Both the position numbers and the translations under genes were made by a program. The notes under the pieces were generated by a model. It did no database searches and was not told where the DNA came from. It saw nothing but the letters and a program-made list of their open reading frames with translations. A DNA stretch of 54,792 nucleotides, taken from assembly GCA_016935315.1 (NCBI GenBank), contig JAFGRD010000098.1, positions 1 to 54,792 on the forward strand. The letters run 5' to 3'. Source of the DNA: Pirellulales bacterium (GTDB lineage: Bacteria; Planctomycetota; Planctomycetia; Pirellulales; Thermoguttaceae). Below, piece by piece: positions 43,263 through 54,778 of this stretch. The first letter of the stretch is position 1. The number at the start of each line of letters is the position of its first letter.

Positions 43263-45112
43263 GGCTCTTCGCCTTTCGTCTTCTTCTGTGGCTCTGCCTT
43301 CTTCTGAGCCTTCGTCGCTTGCATTGTGGCAACGTCCGGCGCCGCCAGCGTCAGGGTCTCCGTCTGCGATCCGACCGAAGGGCTCCACACTCGTAGGGTC
43401 AGCGTCGTCCGGCCGGTTTCCGGCGCCAGCACCAACCAGATTCGCTCCACGCTCCCTCCATGGCCGGCCAGCGCGGGAAGCGGTCCCCGAGCGGAACCAG
43501 TCGCCAGCGAGACACCTTCGGGAAGCTCCAACTCAACTTGCAGTGGGTACGGCTGCTGGCCGACGCACCCCATTTCCGACATCGTCGGCAGATAGCCCTG
43601 GTTGACCACAACGGCCGTCACTCGCCACGCGCCCCCGCCAAGCGGCTCTACCTTGGTCGCCTCGATCGCCACACGTGGCAGCCACTCCGCCAGTCGAAGG
43701 ACGAACTGCTCGTGCTTCTCGACCAAGGCGTCCAGCCGGTCGGCCGGCGGGTTCAACCGAAGAAACGGCTTGAAGCCACCGACTTCCACCCGTTTGCCGG
43801 GAAACCCGGGATGCTCGATTTTCGTCCATTCGACGAACCCGTCGATCCCTTCGCGGGTGAACCACCGCAGGGCGTTCAGTTCCGCGGCGCCTCGCTCCTC
43901 CTTCGGCTCGTTCTTCTCCGGCGGCCCCTGCGAGGGCTCCTGGTGTTCCTCGTCCCCATCTTCGACAGTCTCGACGGCCTCGCCGCCGTGTTGCTCCTCT
44001 TCGTCGCCGCGAGGGTCGTCAGGCTCGACTCGCGGGATCCACCAACCTCGGCAGCCAAACGACCAGCGCCCGTAGTGGAAGTACGCCCACTCGCTGAACG
44101 AGCCGTGGCCCAGGGTCGAGTCGGGCGGATTCTCGCCGCCATGGATTTCGCGATATTGCTCCGCCACGAAATCGAAATAGGGCGCGTCGGCCGGAAGGAG
44201 CTTCGCCTCGATCTTCTTCGAATCCGACTGCGTGCCGGCCTTCCACGGCCGCATCAGATTGTCCTCGGGCGTGAACGTCAACACGGCGGCGATGTTCGGA
44301 TGGTCGAAGGCGAAGTCGGCCACCGCTCGGGTTTCCACCTCCGAAACCTGGTGCGGGCCCGCACCTTGCTCGAGATACGGATAACGGAAAGTGAAGTTCC
44401 GATTGAAGGCCACGCCGCCGGCCGGATCCTCGCCGAATCGCTCGTCTTCGTCGTCGTCCCGGCCCTCGATATACAGTGAGTAGCGGCCTTGTTCGTCGCG
44501 CTTGCGATCGGCCTCGATCATCAGTCGGGCGTCGTCGGGATGCGGCATATGGGTCCCGGTCGGCTCCGCGACCCGAAGCATCGTGATCCACCCGTCGCCG
44601 TTGAGGTCCTCGGCGCCGTCTTCATCCAGTTCTCCGTCAGAATCGTCGTCGGTCGGACGCTCGTTGCCGGCTCGCTGCCGATAGGGCTGCTGAAAGAACG
44701 CCTCGCAGGCGTCGGGGGCGGCACGGGGAATCACGTAGAATGTGATCCTATCGAGCAATCCACGGATCTGGTGATCCTCCTCGGCCCGCTCGACCAACCG
44801 GCGAGCCAACCGGACCGCCAATTCACTGCCAACCAGATGTGGAGGATCGACGCCGCCGACCACCAGGATCGCGGGCTTGGTGTCTGCTTTGCCTGAGGCA
44901 ATCGTGAGAAGAAAGACGTCGCGACGCCCCCTCGTGCTACCCAGGGACTCCAATTCGGCGTACTTCGCTGCGCCGATCGACTCGAGCTGCAATCGGTACG
45001 CACCGTAGTCCGTGTACCCTTCAAGGACCGGCCGGCCGGCTGCGGCAACGCCCGGAAGCACCAACAACGCGGCGCCGAGAATCATCAGGCCGAGCCATAC
45101 TCGGTAAACCAT
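43259..45112 (-). CDS. M14-like pseudo-carboxypeptidase, exported
   Basis: The 617-residue product shares the layout of its neighbour: signal peptide, M14 core, the same Asp-rich insert (DDDSDGELDEDGAEDLNGDG) and a C-terminal beta domain. The key residues are lost: where the neighbour has GGAIHANE this has GGVDPPHL, the QYHNSGG His is replaced in LTFTPEDN, and the catalytic Glu region reads HYGRWSFGC. The NRN substrate motif remains (FNRNFTF). A charged Glu-rich insert (about 375-430) and a Lys-rich C-terminus are extra. It is probably an inactive partner or peptide binder for the coupled enzyme. GAGG lies 6 bp before the ATG. Confidence 0.85.
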   Translation of the reverse strand: MVYRVWLGLMILGAALLVLPGVAAAGRPVLEGYTDYGAYRLQLESIGAAKYAELESLGSTRGRRDVFLLTIASGKADTKPAILVVGGVDPPHLVGSELAVRLARRLVERAEEDHQIRGLLDRITFYVIPRAAPDACEAFFQQPYRQRAGNERPTDDDSDGELDEDGAEDLNGDGWITMLRVAEPTGTHMPHPDDARLMIEADRKRDEQGRYSLYIEGRDDDEDERFGEDPAGGVAFNRNFTFRYPYLEQGAGPHQVSEVETRAVADFAFDHPNIAAVLTFTPEDNLMRPWKAGTQSDSKKIEAKLLPADAPYFDFVAEQYREIHGGENPPDSTLGHGSFSEWAYFHYGRWSFGCRGWWIPRVEPDDPRGDEEEQHGGEAVETVEDGDEEHQEPSQGPPEKNEPKEERGAAELNALRWFTREGIDGFVEWTKIEHPGFPGKRVEVGGFKPFLRLNPPADRLDALVEKHEQFVLRLAEWLPRVAIEATKVEPLGGGAWRVTAVVVNQGYLPTMSEMGCVGQQPYPLQVELELPEGVSLATGSARGPLPALAGHGGSVERIWLVLAPETGRTTLTLRVWSPSVGSQTETLTLAAPDVATMQATKAQKKAEPQKKTKGEEP

Positions 45113-45354
45113 GTGTTGCCTCGCTCAAGTTGTCTGCTGCGGCCGCCCGTCTGCTGTGGCTACGCACATTTCTACCCGGCCTGAATCCTCGACTCGCGTG
45201 TTCTTACCACGAAGGCATCGTGCCTCCTTCCTGGCATCCCTACCATTATAGCAGCGGTAGGCCGGCGGCAACACCGTTGCCCGGACACGTTTTCTGCCGG
45301 CACCTTGCCGACAGGAGACGGTCCGGCCACCCCCACCCGGCGACAGGCGAACGC

Positions 45355-46512
45355 CTACTCGGCAATGCCCCATATGTCGATCGCAGTTGAATCCCGCTCA
45401 CCTCGTGCGTCGGGTCGCCGCGTGCTGTCGGTCAGGCTGTCCGCGTACGCGACGAGGTCTTTCAATCCCGGAGGGCCTGCTGGAGCCGAATCGGCGAACT
45501 CGTCCGGACCCGTCGCCCCGGCATCCAAGGTGCCATCGAAGTCGCCGACCAGCGGCAGCCATTTTGCGCCCTGGGGGCCGTACGGGAAATCAAGATCCGC
45601 GATACCGCTGTCGTTGGAATTTCGCAGCAGAAAACGAGAACGATAGGGATCGTACAGCCCGATGGTGTCGGTCCCGTCGTTGTCGAAATCGCCGGCCACC
45701 GGGAGCAAGTCCATACGGTGTCGACCATAGGCAAATTGCAGGTCGGCGACCCCGCTGGTGTTCGTGTTGCGCAAGTAGAACACCGCCGCGTACGGATCGT
45801 ACAGCCCGACCGAGTCGACGCCGTCGCCGTCGAAGTCGCCGACCAGCGGCCGCCAGCCCCTGCCGGGCGGGCCGTAGGCAAGCACGAGATCCTGACCGGC
45901 GGCGTTGGAGTTGTGCAGGTGAAAGATCGAACCGGCCGGGTCGTACAGCCCGACCGAGTCGACTCCGTCGCCGTCCCAATCGCCGGCCAGCGGTTGCCAA
46001 TGGGCACCGGGCGGGCTGTAGCCAAAATAGCGATCGGTTGCGCCCTCGTAGTTCGAGTCGCGAAGGTAGAACGTTCCCGTGCTCGGATCGTAAAGGCCGA
46101 CCGTGTCCGTGCCGTCGTTGCTCCAGTCGCCCGCCAGCGGTTGCCATCCTGCTTGCGACGGACCAAAAACGAAATCCATATCGGCAAAGCCCATATCGTT
46201 CGAGTTGCGCAGGAGGAACTGCGACCTCCCCGGATCGTAGAGGCCGATCGTATCGACGGCCACGCTCTGCGCGTCTGCCGTTTCGATTGTCTCGGAGTCC
46301 CAATCGCCGGATGCCGCCAACTCACCGACGGCGGCGGACTCCATTGTCTTGAACGACTCCTGGACGAACATCACCGACAACAGGTCGCGCCGTTCGAGCG
46401 GTTCCAGTTGCAGGCGGCGCGAGGCCAGCCGTGGGCCGATGGGCCGTTGACTAGCCGAAGTGACGCTCCTTGCTCGAGACCCGGACCTCCGAAACAAACC
46501 ATGCTTCCACAT
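45355..46512 (-). CDS. Surface-exported protein with five GLYDP/FG-GAP-like repeats
   Basis: The 385-residue product carries LEPLERRDLLS near residues 36-46, the export motif typical of planctomycete giant surface proteins, then at least five units of about 48 residues, each starting GLYDP and ending with GD(W/F)DxDGxD, an FG-GAP or VCBS-like calcium-binding pattern. The units fold as a beta propeller or array in related proteins. The last 50 residues look non-repetitive (no PEP-CTERM). The ATG at 46512 has GGGAGGG 8 bp upstream. Adhesion or matrix function is inference. Confidence 0.85.
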   Translation of the reverse strand: MWKHGLFRRSGSRARSVTSASQRPIGPRLASRRLQLEPLERRDLLSVMFVQESFKTMESAAVGELAASGDWDSETIETADAQSVAVDTIGLYDPGRSQFLLRNSNDMGFADMDFVFGPSQAGWQPLAGDWSNDGTDTVGLYDPSTGTFYLRDSNYEGATDRYFGYSPPGAHWQPLAGDWDGDGVDSVGLYDPAGSIFHLHNSNAAGQDLVLAYGPPGRGWRPLVGDFDGDGVDSVGLYDPYAAVFYLRNTNTSGVADLQFAYGRHRMDLLPVAGDFDNDGTDTIGLYDPYRSRFLLRNSNDSGIADLDFPYGPQGAKWLPLVGDFDGTLDAGATGPDEFADSAPAGPPGLKDLVAYADSLTDSTRRPDARGERDSTAIDIWGIAE

Positions 46513-46689
46513 TCTCGAACCCTCCCTCGCGATGCCGGTTCGGGCGGAATCCGAACGCCGGAGACAACTCACCCCGGGCGAGTCGTTCACCGGGCTTCAT
46601 GCCAGCGCGAGTCTATTCAGTATAATTGCCGACCCGGGCGCAGCAAGGAAGACACCACGTTCCCAGCAGGCCGCCAGACCCCTTCGAGT

Positions 46690-49089
<2,400 letters not shown>

Positions 49090-49392
49090 GGTTGCTCCGT
49101 AAAACTCCCCGCGGCGGAAAACAGAACCGTACTATACCATCTCATCTCGGCCAGGTTTGGCTTTTTGGTCGTCATCCTTTCGGCAGCGGCCGGCGGCTGG
49201 TCCTGTGAAACCCTTGATGGGTTTTGGATACGACCCGGCAAAACGGCTTCGCAAGCAGGTTCACCCCCTTGTTTTGCGGGGCTGAAAAGTCGGCAATGTC
49301 TCCGCGCAAGTCGTTTGAAACACACTTATTGCGTACACCGGTGTCCGGGACAGCGCCGGTGCCGTCCGCACTGCAATGCAACGCATCAGAGT
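49090..49392. other. Upstream gap of the helicase gene
   Basis: No gene is seen. A short palindrome (AAACCC-TTGAT-GGGTTT near 49206-49222) is present. Nothing else stands out. Confidence 0.4.
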
Positions 49393-49716
49393 TTATCGCC
49401 AATCGGTGCCCGGTCCCACCTCGGCTGAATCCTTGCGAATCCAGCTACGGAGGGCTTCAGCCCCCGGCGGTCGAAGCCGACCTCCAAGGACCCAGCCAGA
49501 AGGAGAACCCCAACACGGCGATCGTGGGGCGGCCAGGGCGAGGATCACCAGCAGGGCGATCCAGACGGCGCAGGATCGCGTCAGCGGCAACTCGGGCACG
49601 ACGACGGGCGGGGGCTCGACCGACCGCGACCAACCATTGGCAAGCCGGGTCGCCGCGATCAGGAACACCGTCGCGGGCGACGCGTCAGTTGGGCCGGTTT
49701 CCGTAGAAAATCGCAT
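49393..49716 (-). CDS. Possible small membrane protein (uncertain)
   Basis: An ATG at 49716 opens 107 codons with one strongly hydrophobic helix (CAVWIALLVILALAA). The rest is Pro/Arg-rich and the ribosome site is weak. It lies between the DUF1570 gene and the helicase gene on the same strand, filling what would be a gap of about 800 bp. It may be real, but composition alone could produce such a frame. I do not recognise a family. Confidence 0.3.
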   Translation of the reverse strand: MRFSTETGPTDASPATVFLIAATRLANGWSRSVEPPPVVVPELPLTRSCAVWIALLVILALAAPRSPCWGSPSGWVLGGRLRPPGAEALRSWIRKDSAEVGPGTDWR

Positions 49717-49893
49717 GGTAGCCGGCCTTGGGAGACGGGAAGCGCAAAGACCTGCCGATGTGAAAATCCCACGCAGCAAACGAGGAGTCGCCAAGGGTGT
49801 CGGTCGGAAGCTGACTTCCGGGCCAGGCAAAGGGCGGCCGGACAATGACGTCGCGGCTCGACACACTCATGGGTTGCACCGGCAGCGCAGACG

Positions 49894-51348
49894 TCAGTAG
49901 TTCTCCTCCAGCACGCTTTCCACGTCGGTCTTCAGCGACTTCATGTACTGCCGCCACTCGCGGTCCAGACCCACTTTGGACTTTCCGAACACCTGGTTGA
50001 ACAGTCCCAGATACTCCTTGGCCGGCAGTCGCTTCTTCGAGCGTTTCTGGGCGATCAGCCGGTAGTACGCGACGAGCTTGTCGAAGTGACGCTCCATGAG
50101 AAAATGCGTCAGGGCCCAAGCCTGGCCGTAGGCGTGCACGACGGCCACGTCCGCGGCCGCGAGCGTGAAGATCTGATCGGAGACGATGAAGTCGATGTCG
50201 GAGTGCACCCGGTCGAGGGCCAGCTCCCGGTACCACTTCAGCCGCTGCCGGTTGACCGCCCCAATGCCGCTCCAGGCGGCGTCCTTGGGCGACTCGAAAT
50301 AGGTGGCCAACCCCTCGGCGGCCCAGAGCGGCACCGGCGCGCCGACGGGCATCAGGCCCGTATTGGCCGCCAGATGGTGCGTGGCCTCGTGGCTGACGAC
50401 CTCGATATCCTGGTTTTCCCGGGCAACCCGCGTGAGCAATTGGATCGTGTTGGCGAACCGCACGATGTCCCTCGCGTCCTCGCTGCGCTCCTTGATGGCC
50501 TGCTGCTTGCCCCTTTGAAGCTCCTTGTTGAGGCGATCCATGACCTCGAAGATTTCGTTGGTGCCTTGGTCGTAGAAGACCGCGGTGTTGGCCTTCATGT
50601 GGTAGAATCCGGCGGCCTTGGTAAGCTCCATCTCCGACCGATCGCCCAGCTTGAGGTAGTCCACCTTGTCTGCAAACAGCACCACCTTGAGATGCTCCTT
50701 GGGAACCTCCAGCTCGAGCCCTTGCAGGCAGAACTTCATCAGGTAGCTTTCGTAGACGGTCTCCAGCAGACGCAGACGCTCCTCGCTGCGCGTCCACTTC
50801 GACCCGCTCGGCTTCGTCGTCGGCGTATCGTGCAGCAGCAGGAAGTGCTTGCTGCGGACAAACGTCATCGGTTTGCCGGGCTTGACGTACTCCTGAATCT
50901 CCCGCTCTTGTTCCGCGGAGGCGGCCACGTCGGCACTGATCTTCTGCTTCAGCGCGGCCAGCCGTTTCACCGTCGGGTGGGTGCGATCAATCTTCCAGGC
51001 CGCCGAAGCCGCCTCGTAGAACTCGCGCAACAGGCCATGGTGCAACGCCCAACTGCCGGCTGCCAGACAGGCGTCCACATCCGCCTTGGAGACGGCCTTG
51101 CGCAGCTTCTGGTCGGCGATCTCCTTGGTCGTCTGCGATTTGTAGATGCCGACGTTGTCCAGGCTGAAGTACAGCACGCCAAACCGGGAATGTCGAAACG
51201 TGACGCTCCCGCCGGGATTCGCGGTGACTCGGCCTTGCAGTGTGAACGCCAACGGAGTGCCCGGGATCGGATACAACGGAATATCCCCCCAAGCGGCGCT
51301 GGACGCCAGGACCAGAAATGCAAAGACAGAGGTCGGGAAATGGCGCAT
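49894..51348 (-). CDS. Exported DUF1570 putative zinc peptidase
   Basis: The 484-residue product has a signal peptide (MRHFPTSVFAFLVLASSAAWG) and the DUF1570 block with a gluzincin-like site: VVSHEATHHLAANTG (HExxH-type), then PLWAAEGLATYFES supplying the third ligand. The N-terminal part (about 25-180) holds a short beta unit and helices. The family is common in planctomycetes, and its substrate is unknown. The ATG at 51348 was chosen for the signal peptide; the frame is open 20 codons further up. Confidence 0.87.
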   Translation of the reverse strand: MRHFPTSVFAFLVLASSAAWGDIPLYPIPGTPLAFTLQGRVTANPGGSVTFRHSRFGVLYFSLDNVGIYKSQTTKEIADQKLRKAVSKADVDACLAAGSWALHHGLLREFYEAASAAWKIDRTHPTVKRLAALKQKISADVAASAEQEREIQEYVKPGKPMTFVRSKHFLLLHDTPTTKPSGSKWTRSEERLRLLETVYESYLMKFCLQGLELEVPKEHLKVVLFADKVDYLKLGDRSEMELTKAAGFYHMKANTAVFYDQGTNEIFEVMDRLNKELQRGKQQAIKERSEDARDIVRFANTIQLLTRVARENQDIEVVSHEATHHLAANTGLMPVGAPVPLWAAEGLATYFESPKDAAWSGIGAVNRQRLKWYRELALDRVHSDIDFIVSDQIFTLAAADVAVVHAYGQAWALTHFLMERHFDKLVAYYRLIAQKRSKKRLPAKEYLGLFNQVFGKSKVGLDREWRQYMKSLKTDVESVLEENY

Positions 51349-52209
51349 GCGACTACACCAGAAGCAGGTGGCACGATTGACAGTTCCCCATTGTAACCGG
51401 AAGGCCAATCACCGCCAAGCGGCCTCCGGTCAGCCCATGAAGGCCCACGGCCAGTGGGGGTTGCCGAAGCAGTGATTCGCGGCACCGAGCGAAATCCCCA
51501 GGAGCCAATTCTTGAAGGCATCTTTCGGCGGCTCAACCTTTGTGGCGGCCGGTTTTCGTTGCGCAAATTGAGTGAGTCAAAGCACTTATGCTCTCACGCC
51601 CTTGGCCTTCCAAATTCCGCCGGAGGCGTTCTCGGCCGAATCGGCGCATCGCAAGTCATTTTGCTGCAACCCGTTGCGGATTAATTGGTCTGATTCCGGC
51701 CCTCCAAAACCAACTGTCTTGGGGGGGATCGCAGTCACAACCTGTTATTGGAAAACGACTTATCGGTATCATTCCCCCCAGACATACGATGGTCAAGAAC
51801 AGCCCCCGTGCCCTTGCCTGAGGTCGTAACATCCTGTGCTGCAAGCATTTAGGGAAAACCGGCTGGGCCGACATGGACTCGTGAATCTAAAGCCTTTCCT
51901 GACAACACTTTATGAAACCGACATTCGGCCATTTCCGGGCGTACGTGCCTGCGGAGCATCTCGGGCGATCGAGTCTGTCTGCGTCTTGGATGTCAACGAG
52001 CACACCGCCGACCGTGCCGCCTGTGCCTGGCGGGCAGCCAACTTGCGCGGCCCGACGGCGGTCTGGCCCGCTCGGGCGGGGCTCGGAAGATAGGTATACG
52101 GAGTTACAGTATCTGATCAATGCCAAGAATGGGGCCGGCTGCCGCATGCTCCGCTTGACGCATCAGCCAGATGTAGCTGAAGTCGCAAGACTTCAGAGCG
52201 GGGGCGTTC
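51349..52209. other. Gene-poor gap with a short hairpin
   Basis: No supportable coding frame is found across 860 bp. At its right end CTGAAGT (52177-52183) pairs with ACTTCAG (52190-52196) across 6 nt, just past the stop of the next minus-strand gene; it has no T-run and may be a repeat or weak terminator. Confidence 0.35.
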
Positions 52210-52998
52210 TTACCGGCACCCGGCCTCCGGATTCACGGTGGCAAGGTCGGGAACGTGCGCGCTGATCCTCACTCTCGGCAGAGCAACCCTCAGACGCTCG
52301 AGGCCATTGTGTGTTAGCCCCTTACAGCGAAAGAACTGGATACTCTGGACAGATTTCATGGACGCGAGTTCCTGAATGCCCTCATCGGTGATGGCCGCGT
52401 TGTCGATTGTCAGATAGGCGAGATTCGCCATGGAGGCCACCGCCAGCAACGCACGATCGCTGACAATGGCGTGATGCACGTGATACTTGCAGTCTCTCGT
52501 GTCATACGCGTTGCCGACTTGCAGATGGGTCACGTGAGGTAGGCGCGAGACTGCACGCACGCCGTCGTCATTGACGTTGGGCCCGAGCAGCGATACTTGA
52601 ACCAGATGCTGATGCTTTTCGAGCCTGCTGAATCCCACCCCCGTGACCGCCGTATTCCATAAGTAAACACCATAGAGGTTCCGCCATCGCGCGAACGTAG
52701 CGAGTGATGCATCGGACAAACGATCATTACTGCTGCGAACCGCCTTCACGTCACGTCGTCCATCCGCCTGTACGATGGCGTCACCATCCGTGCTGCCATC
52801 ACCCAAGCTAAACTGCGAATCATCGGCGAGGGCGGCAGCGGTGATGGCGGCCCTCGAAAACTCCAAAAACTCACAAGTCAGTTGCGGCAACGTATCGCGT
52901 AACGGGGAGGGCATCGAACGGGGCAGGCGAAAGAATCGGGATGGAACGGGCGAGCGTGAGCCCCTCCAAGATTTGTTTTCGAGACTGGCGGTAGACAC
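52210..52998 (-). CDS. Leucine-rich-repeat-like protein
   Basis: The 262-residue frame contains several leucine-rich units of about 24 residues (LVQVSLLGPNVNDDGVRAVSRL, HVTHLQVGN, LAYLTIDNAAITDEGIQELASM, VQSIQFFRCKGLTHNGLERL), the cysteine-less type widespread in planctomycetes. The first 60 residues are unlike the rest and no ribosome site stands out, so the start (GTG at 52998) is doubtful; an ATG at 52914 is the alternative. There is no signal peptide. It may be the end of a larger, truncated LRR protein. Function: protein binding, unknown target. Confidence 0.65.
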   Translation of the reverse strand: MSTASLENKSWRGSRSPVPSRFFRLPRSMPSPLRDTLPQLTCEFLEFSRAAITAAALADDSQFSLGDGSTDGDAIVQADGRRDVKAVRSSNDRLSDASLATFARWRNLYGVYLWNTAVTGVGFSRLEKHQHLVQVSLLGPNVNDDGVRAVSRLPHVTHLQVGNAYDTRDCKYHVHHAIVSDRALLAVASMANLAYLTIDNAAITDEGIQELASMKSVQSIQFFRCKGLTHNGLERLRVALPRVRISAHVPDLATVNPEAGCR

Positions 52999-53104
52999 TG
53001 CCAGAACGCGAGACAGCCCCGCACAGAGCGTTACTTGAGGAAGTAGGCCAGAGAGACCAACAGCAACGGGAGAGCCCTACAGAACCCGCCAGAGCCCAAC
53101 GAGA

Positions 53105-53138
53105 AAGCCCCGCACGACACGAACGCCGAACGGGGCTT
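53105..53138 (-). terminator. Terminator after the 64-residue gene
   Basis: Stem AAGCCCCG (53105-53112) with CGGGGCTT (53131-53138); on the minus strand it is followed by TCTCG, so the T-run is weak. It ends the recombinase segment. Confidence 0.6.
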
Positions 53139-53157
53139 ACCTGAGAGCTTGAGTTGC

Positions 53158-53352
53158 TCAGTCTTGGTCAAGCTGACTCTCTATCTCGGAACACTGTAGG
53201 CCAACGTTGGCGAAGTATTCGGCCATCGCCTCACAGAACACCGTCGGGGGAACCTCGATAACGCCGGTCTTTCCATCCTTGGATTTTTTGACCGTGCAAT
53301 CGCTCACCCGAATCTCAACCCCAGCGGGCAACAGAATAATGAACTCATCCAC
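53158..53352 (-). CDS. Small hypothetical protein beside the serine recombinase
   Basis: The 64-residue product begins MDEFIILLPAGVEIRVSDC and ends with an acidic helix (CSEIESQLDQD). The GTG start has GAGGG 8 bp upstream, supporting translation. Codon use is less GC-rich than in the rest of the window, like the recombinase upstream, so it probably travelled with it. No family is recognised. Confidence 0.6.
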   Translation of the reverse strand: MDEFIILLPAGVEIRVSDCTVKKSKDGKTGVIEVPPTVFCEAMAEYFANVGLQCSEIESQLDQD

Positions 53353-53462
53353 GGTAGAACCCTCGCTATTGAACGGGTAGGCAGGGGAGTTGTCGGGGGC
53401 GGGGCTTCACTTGTCCAGTTTTGCCCCTGCCCCCCTATGCTTCCCCTGCTCAATTCTTAACC
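53353..53462. repeat. G/C-rich imperfect palindrome after the recombinase gene
   Basis: GCAGGGGAGTTGTCGGGGGC and, about 30 bp later, its near complement (GCCCCTGCCCCCC..TCCCCTGC) form a long imperfect stem, 53380-53452. It could end the recombinase transcript or mark an element end. Confidence 0.5.
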
Positions 53463-54575
53463 TCACGCCACTTTCAGCCCCAACCCTCGATACGCGGTCT
53501 TGCCCATCGTCTTGAACTTGCAACCGGGGAACCGCTCTGCCATCGCAATGCCAAGCTGGCTGTTCGGCAGCGGGGCAATTGCCCGTCGCTTGCAGAACGC
53601 CACGTAAGCCGCTGTAAGCTCGTTGGAGTAGATTCGGGCCTTGGGGGTCTCATCGGTCACAACGTGCGATTCGATGAACTCTGAGAGAACCTGTTGCGGG
53701 TTGACGATGGTTTCGCCAACGGCAACGGCTACCGCTGCGTTCTCCAACAGTTCCTTAATCTTGTAGTAGCTGAGCCCGTCGCCCGTCTCTGTCTTCAATC
53801 CCTCTTTCTTCGCCCGCTTCCAGATTGCCGTTAGGCTCATCCCCTGCGAACGCCACTTAGCCAACGTCTTGGTTGTGTCCCCGTCAACGTGCTTCGTGGT
53901 CACCTTGGCAGACTTCGCAGCCGATACCCGGTTGCTGATTACGGTAATGAACGCGATAAGCTCAGAGATAAAGAAGTTGTCTTCCTCTTCGTCTTGGTTC
54001 TCAGCTTCCAACGCGATAATCTCAACGTTGCAACGGCGGGCGATATGGTTGAGCAGGGAGGTTGTGGAGGGCACCCGGCTTAGCCGGTCCATATACAGCA
54101 CGTAAACCTTGCGAACCTTGCCGTCTAGCATCGCGTCAACCAGAGCGTTCAGGGCCTTCCGCTCACCGAAGCTGCTTGCACAGTCTGAGTACAGCGGGAT
54201 AGCGTCGCCCTCAATCCCTTCTTTCTCTCCCGCTTCAAGGCGAAGCCTCTCAATCTGTCGGTCAAGGCTTCCGGCTTGCTTCTGCTTGTCCGATGATACG
54301 CGAGCGTACAGAACAACGCCCTTGGTCTCGCTCAGTTCAACCGCCTGCTCTTCGGGGTCGATGCCGTCAACGAGACTCAGCAGAGAAGCTGTCTTGATGC
54401 GAGTATGGCCCCCGCTGGTGCGGATTGATTCAAGCTCGCCACGTTCAATGTAGTTGATGATGGTCTGCCGAGAGACGCCCGCGTAGTCGGCAGCTTGGCC
54501 AGAGGACACGAACGCACGGGAGAACAGAGCGTTGCGGGCGGGGGTCGAACCTGAGAGAATGGAAGTAGCTTGCAT
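53463..54575 (-). CDS. IS607-type serine recombinase with extra C-terminal domain
   Basis: The 370-residue product has a MerR-like HTH first (22-68; SSGQAADYAGVSRQTIINYIERGEL), then a serine recombinase catalytic domain (VVLYARVSSDKQKQ, Ser94; MDRLSR, Arg164 and Arg167), the reversed order that defines IS607 transposases. IS607 proteins end near residue 220; here about 150 residues follow. The last 75 (295-368; IYSNELTAAYVAFCKRRAI.., LGIAMAERFPGCKF.., YRGLGL) look like the winged-helix C-terminus of D5/P4-type primase-helicases. No TnpB lies beside it. GGAG lies upstream of the ATG. The segment is less GC-rich than its surroundings, a sign of transfer. Confidence 0.85.
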   Translation of the reverse strand: MQATSILSGSTPARNALFSRAFVSSGQAADYAGVSRQTIINYIERGELESIRTSGGHTRIKTASLLSLVDGIDPEEQAVELSETKGVVLYARVSSDKQKQAGSLDRQIERLRLEAGEKEGIEGDAIPLYSDCASSFGERKALNALVDAMLDGKVRKVYVLYMDRLSRVPSTTSLLNHIARRCNVEIIALEAENQDEEEDNFFISELIAFITVISNRVSAAKSAKVTTKHVDGDTTKTLAKWRSQGMSLTAIWKRAKKEGLKTETGDGLSYYKIKELLENAAVAVAVGETIVNPQQVLSEFIESHVVTDETPKARIYSNELTAAYVAFCKRRAIAPLPNSQLGIAMAERFPGCKFKTMGKTAYRGLGLKVA

Positions 54576-54778
54576 GACTGGTGCTCCAGTTGTGCGAGTT
54601 AGGGAAGGATTGAAGTAGCAGCTTCTTTCCTTCCCGCTTTTTCGTGTGACCCGACAATCGAATCACTCAACACCCATGATTATACGCCCCGAACCCAAAA
54701 GCGCAATGGCCTTCCCCAGGGATCGTGGACGCCCGGAAAGGGGTGTATGATACCACGATTCCCTGAGGAGGATGAGAG

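Noticed and set aside
54722-54759. Operator: inverted repeat ATCGTGG/CCACGAT around a -10-like TATGAT
   Set aside because: Suggestive, but the gene it would serve leaves the window after four codons and no -35 box is clear.
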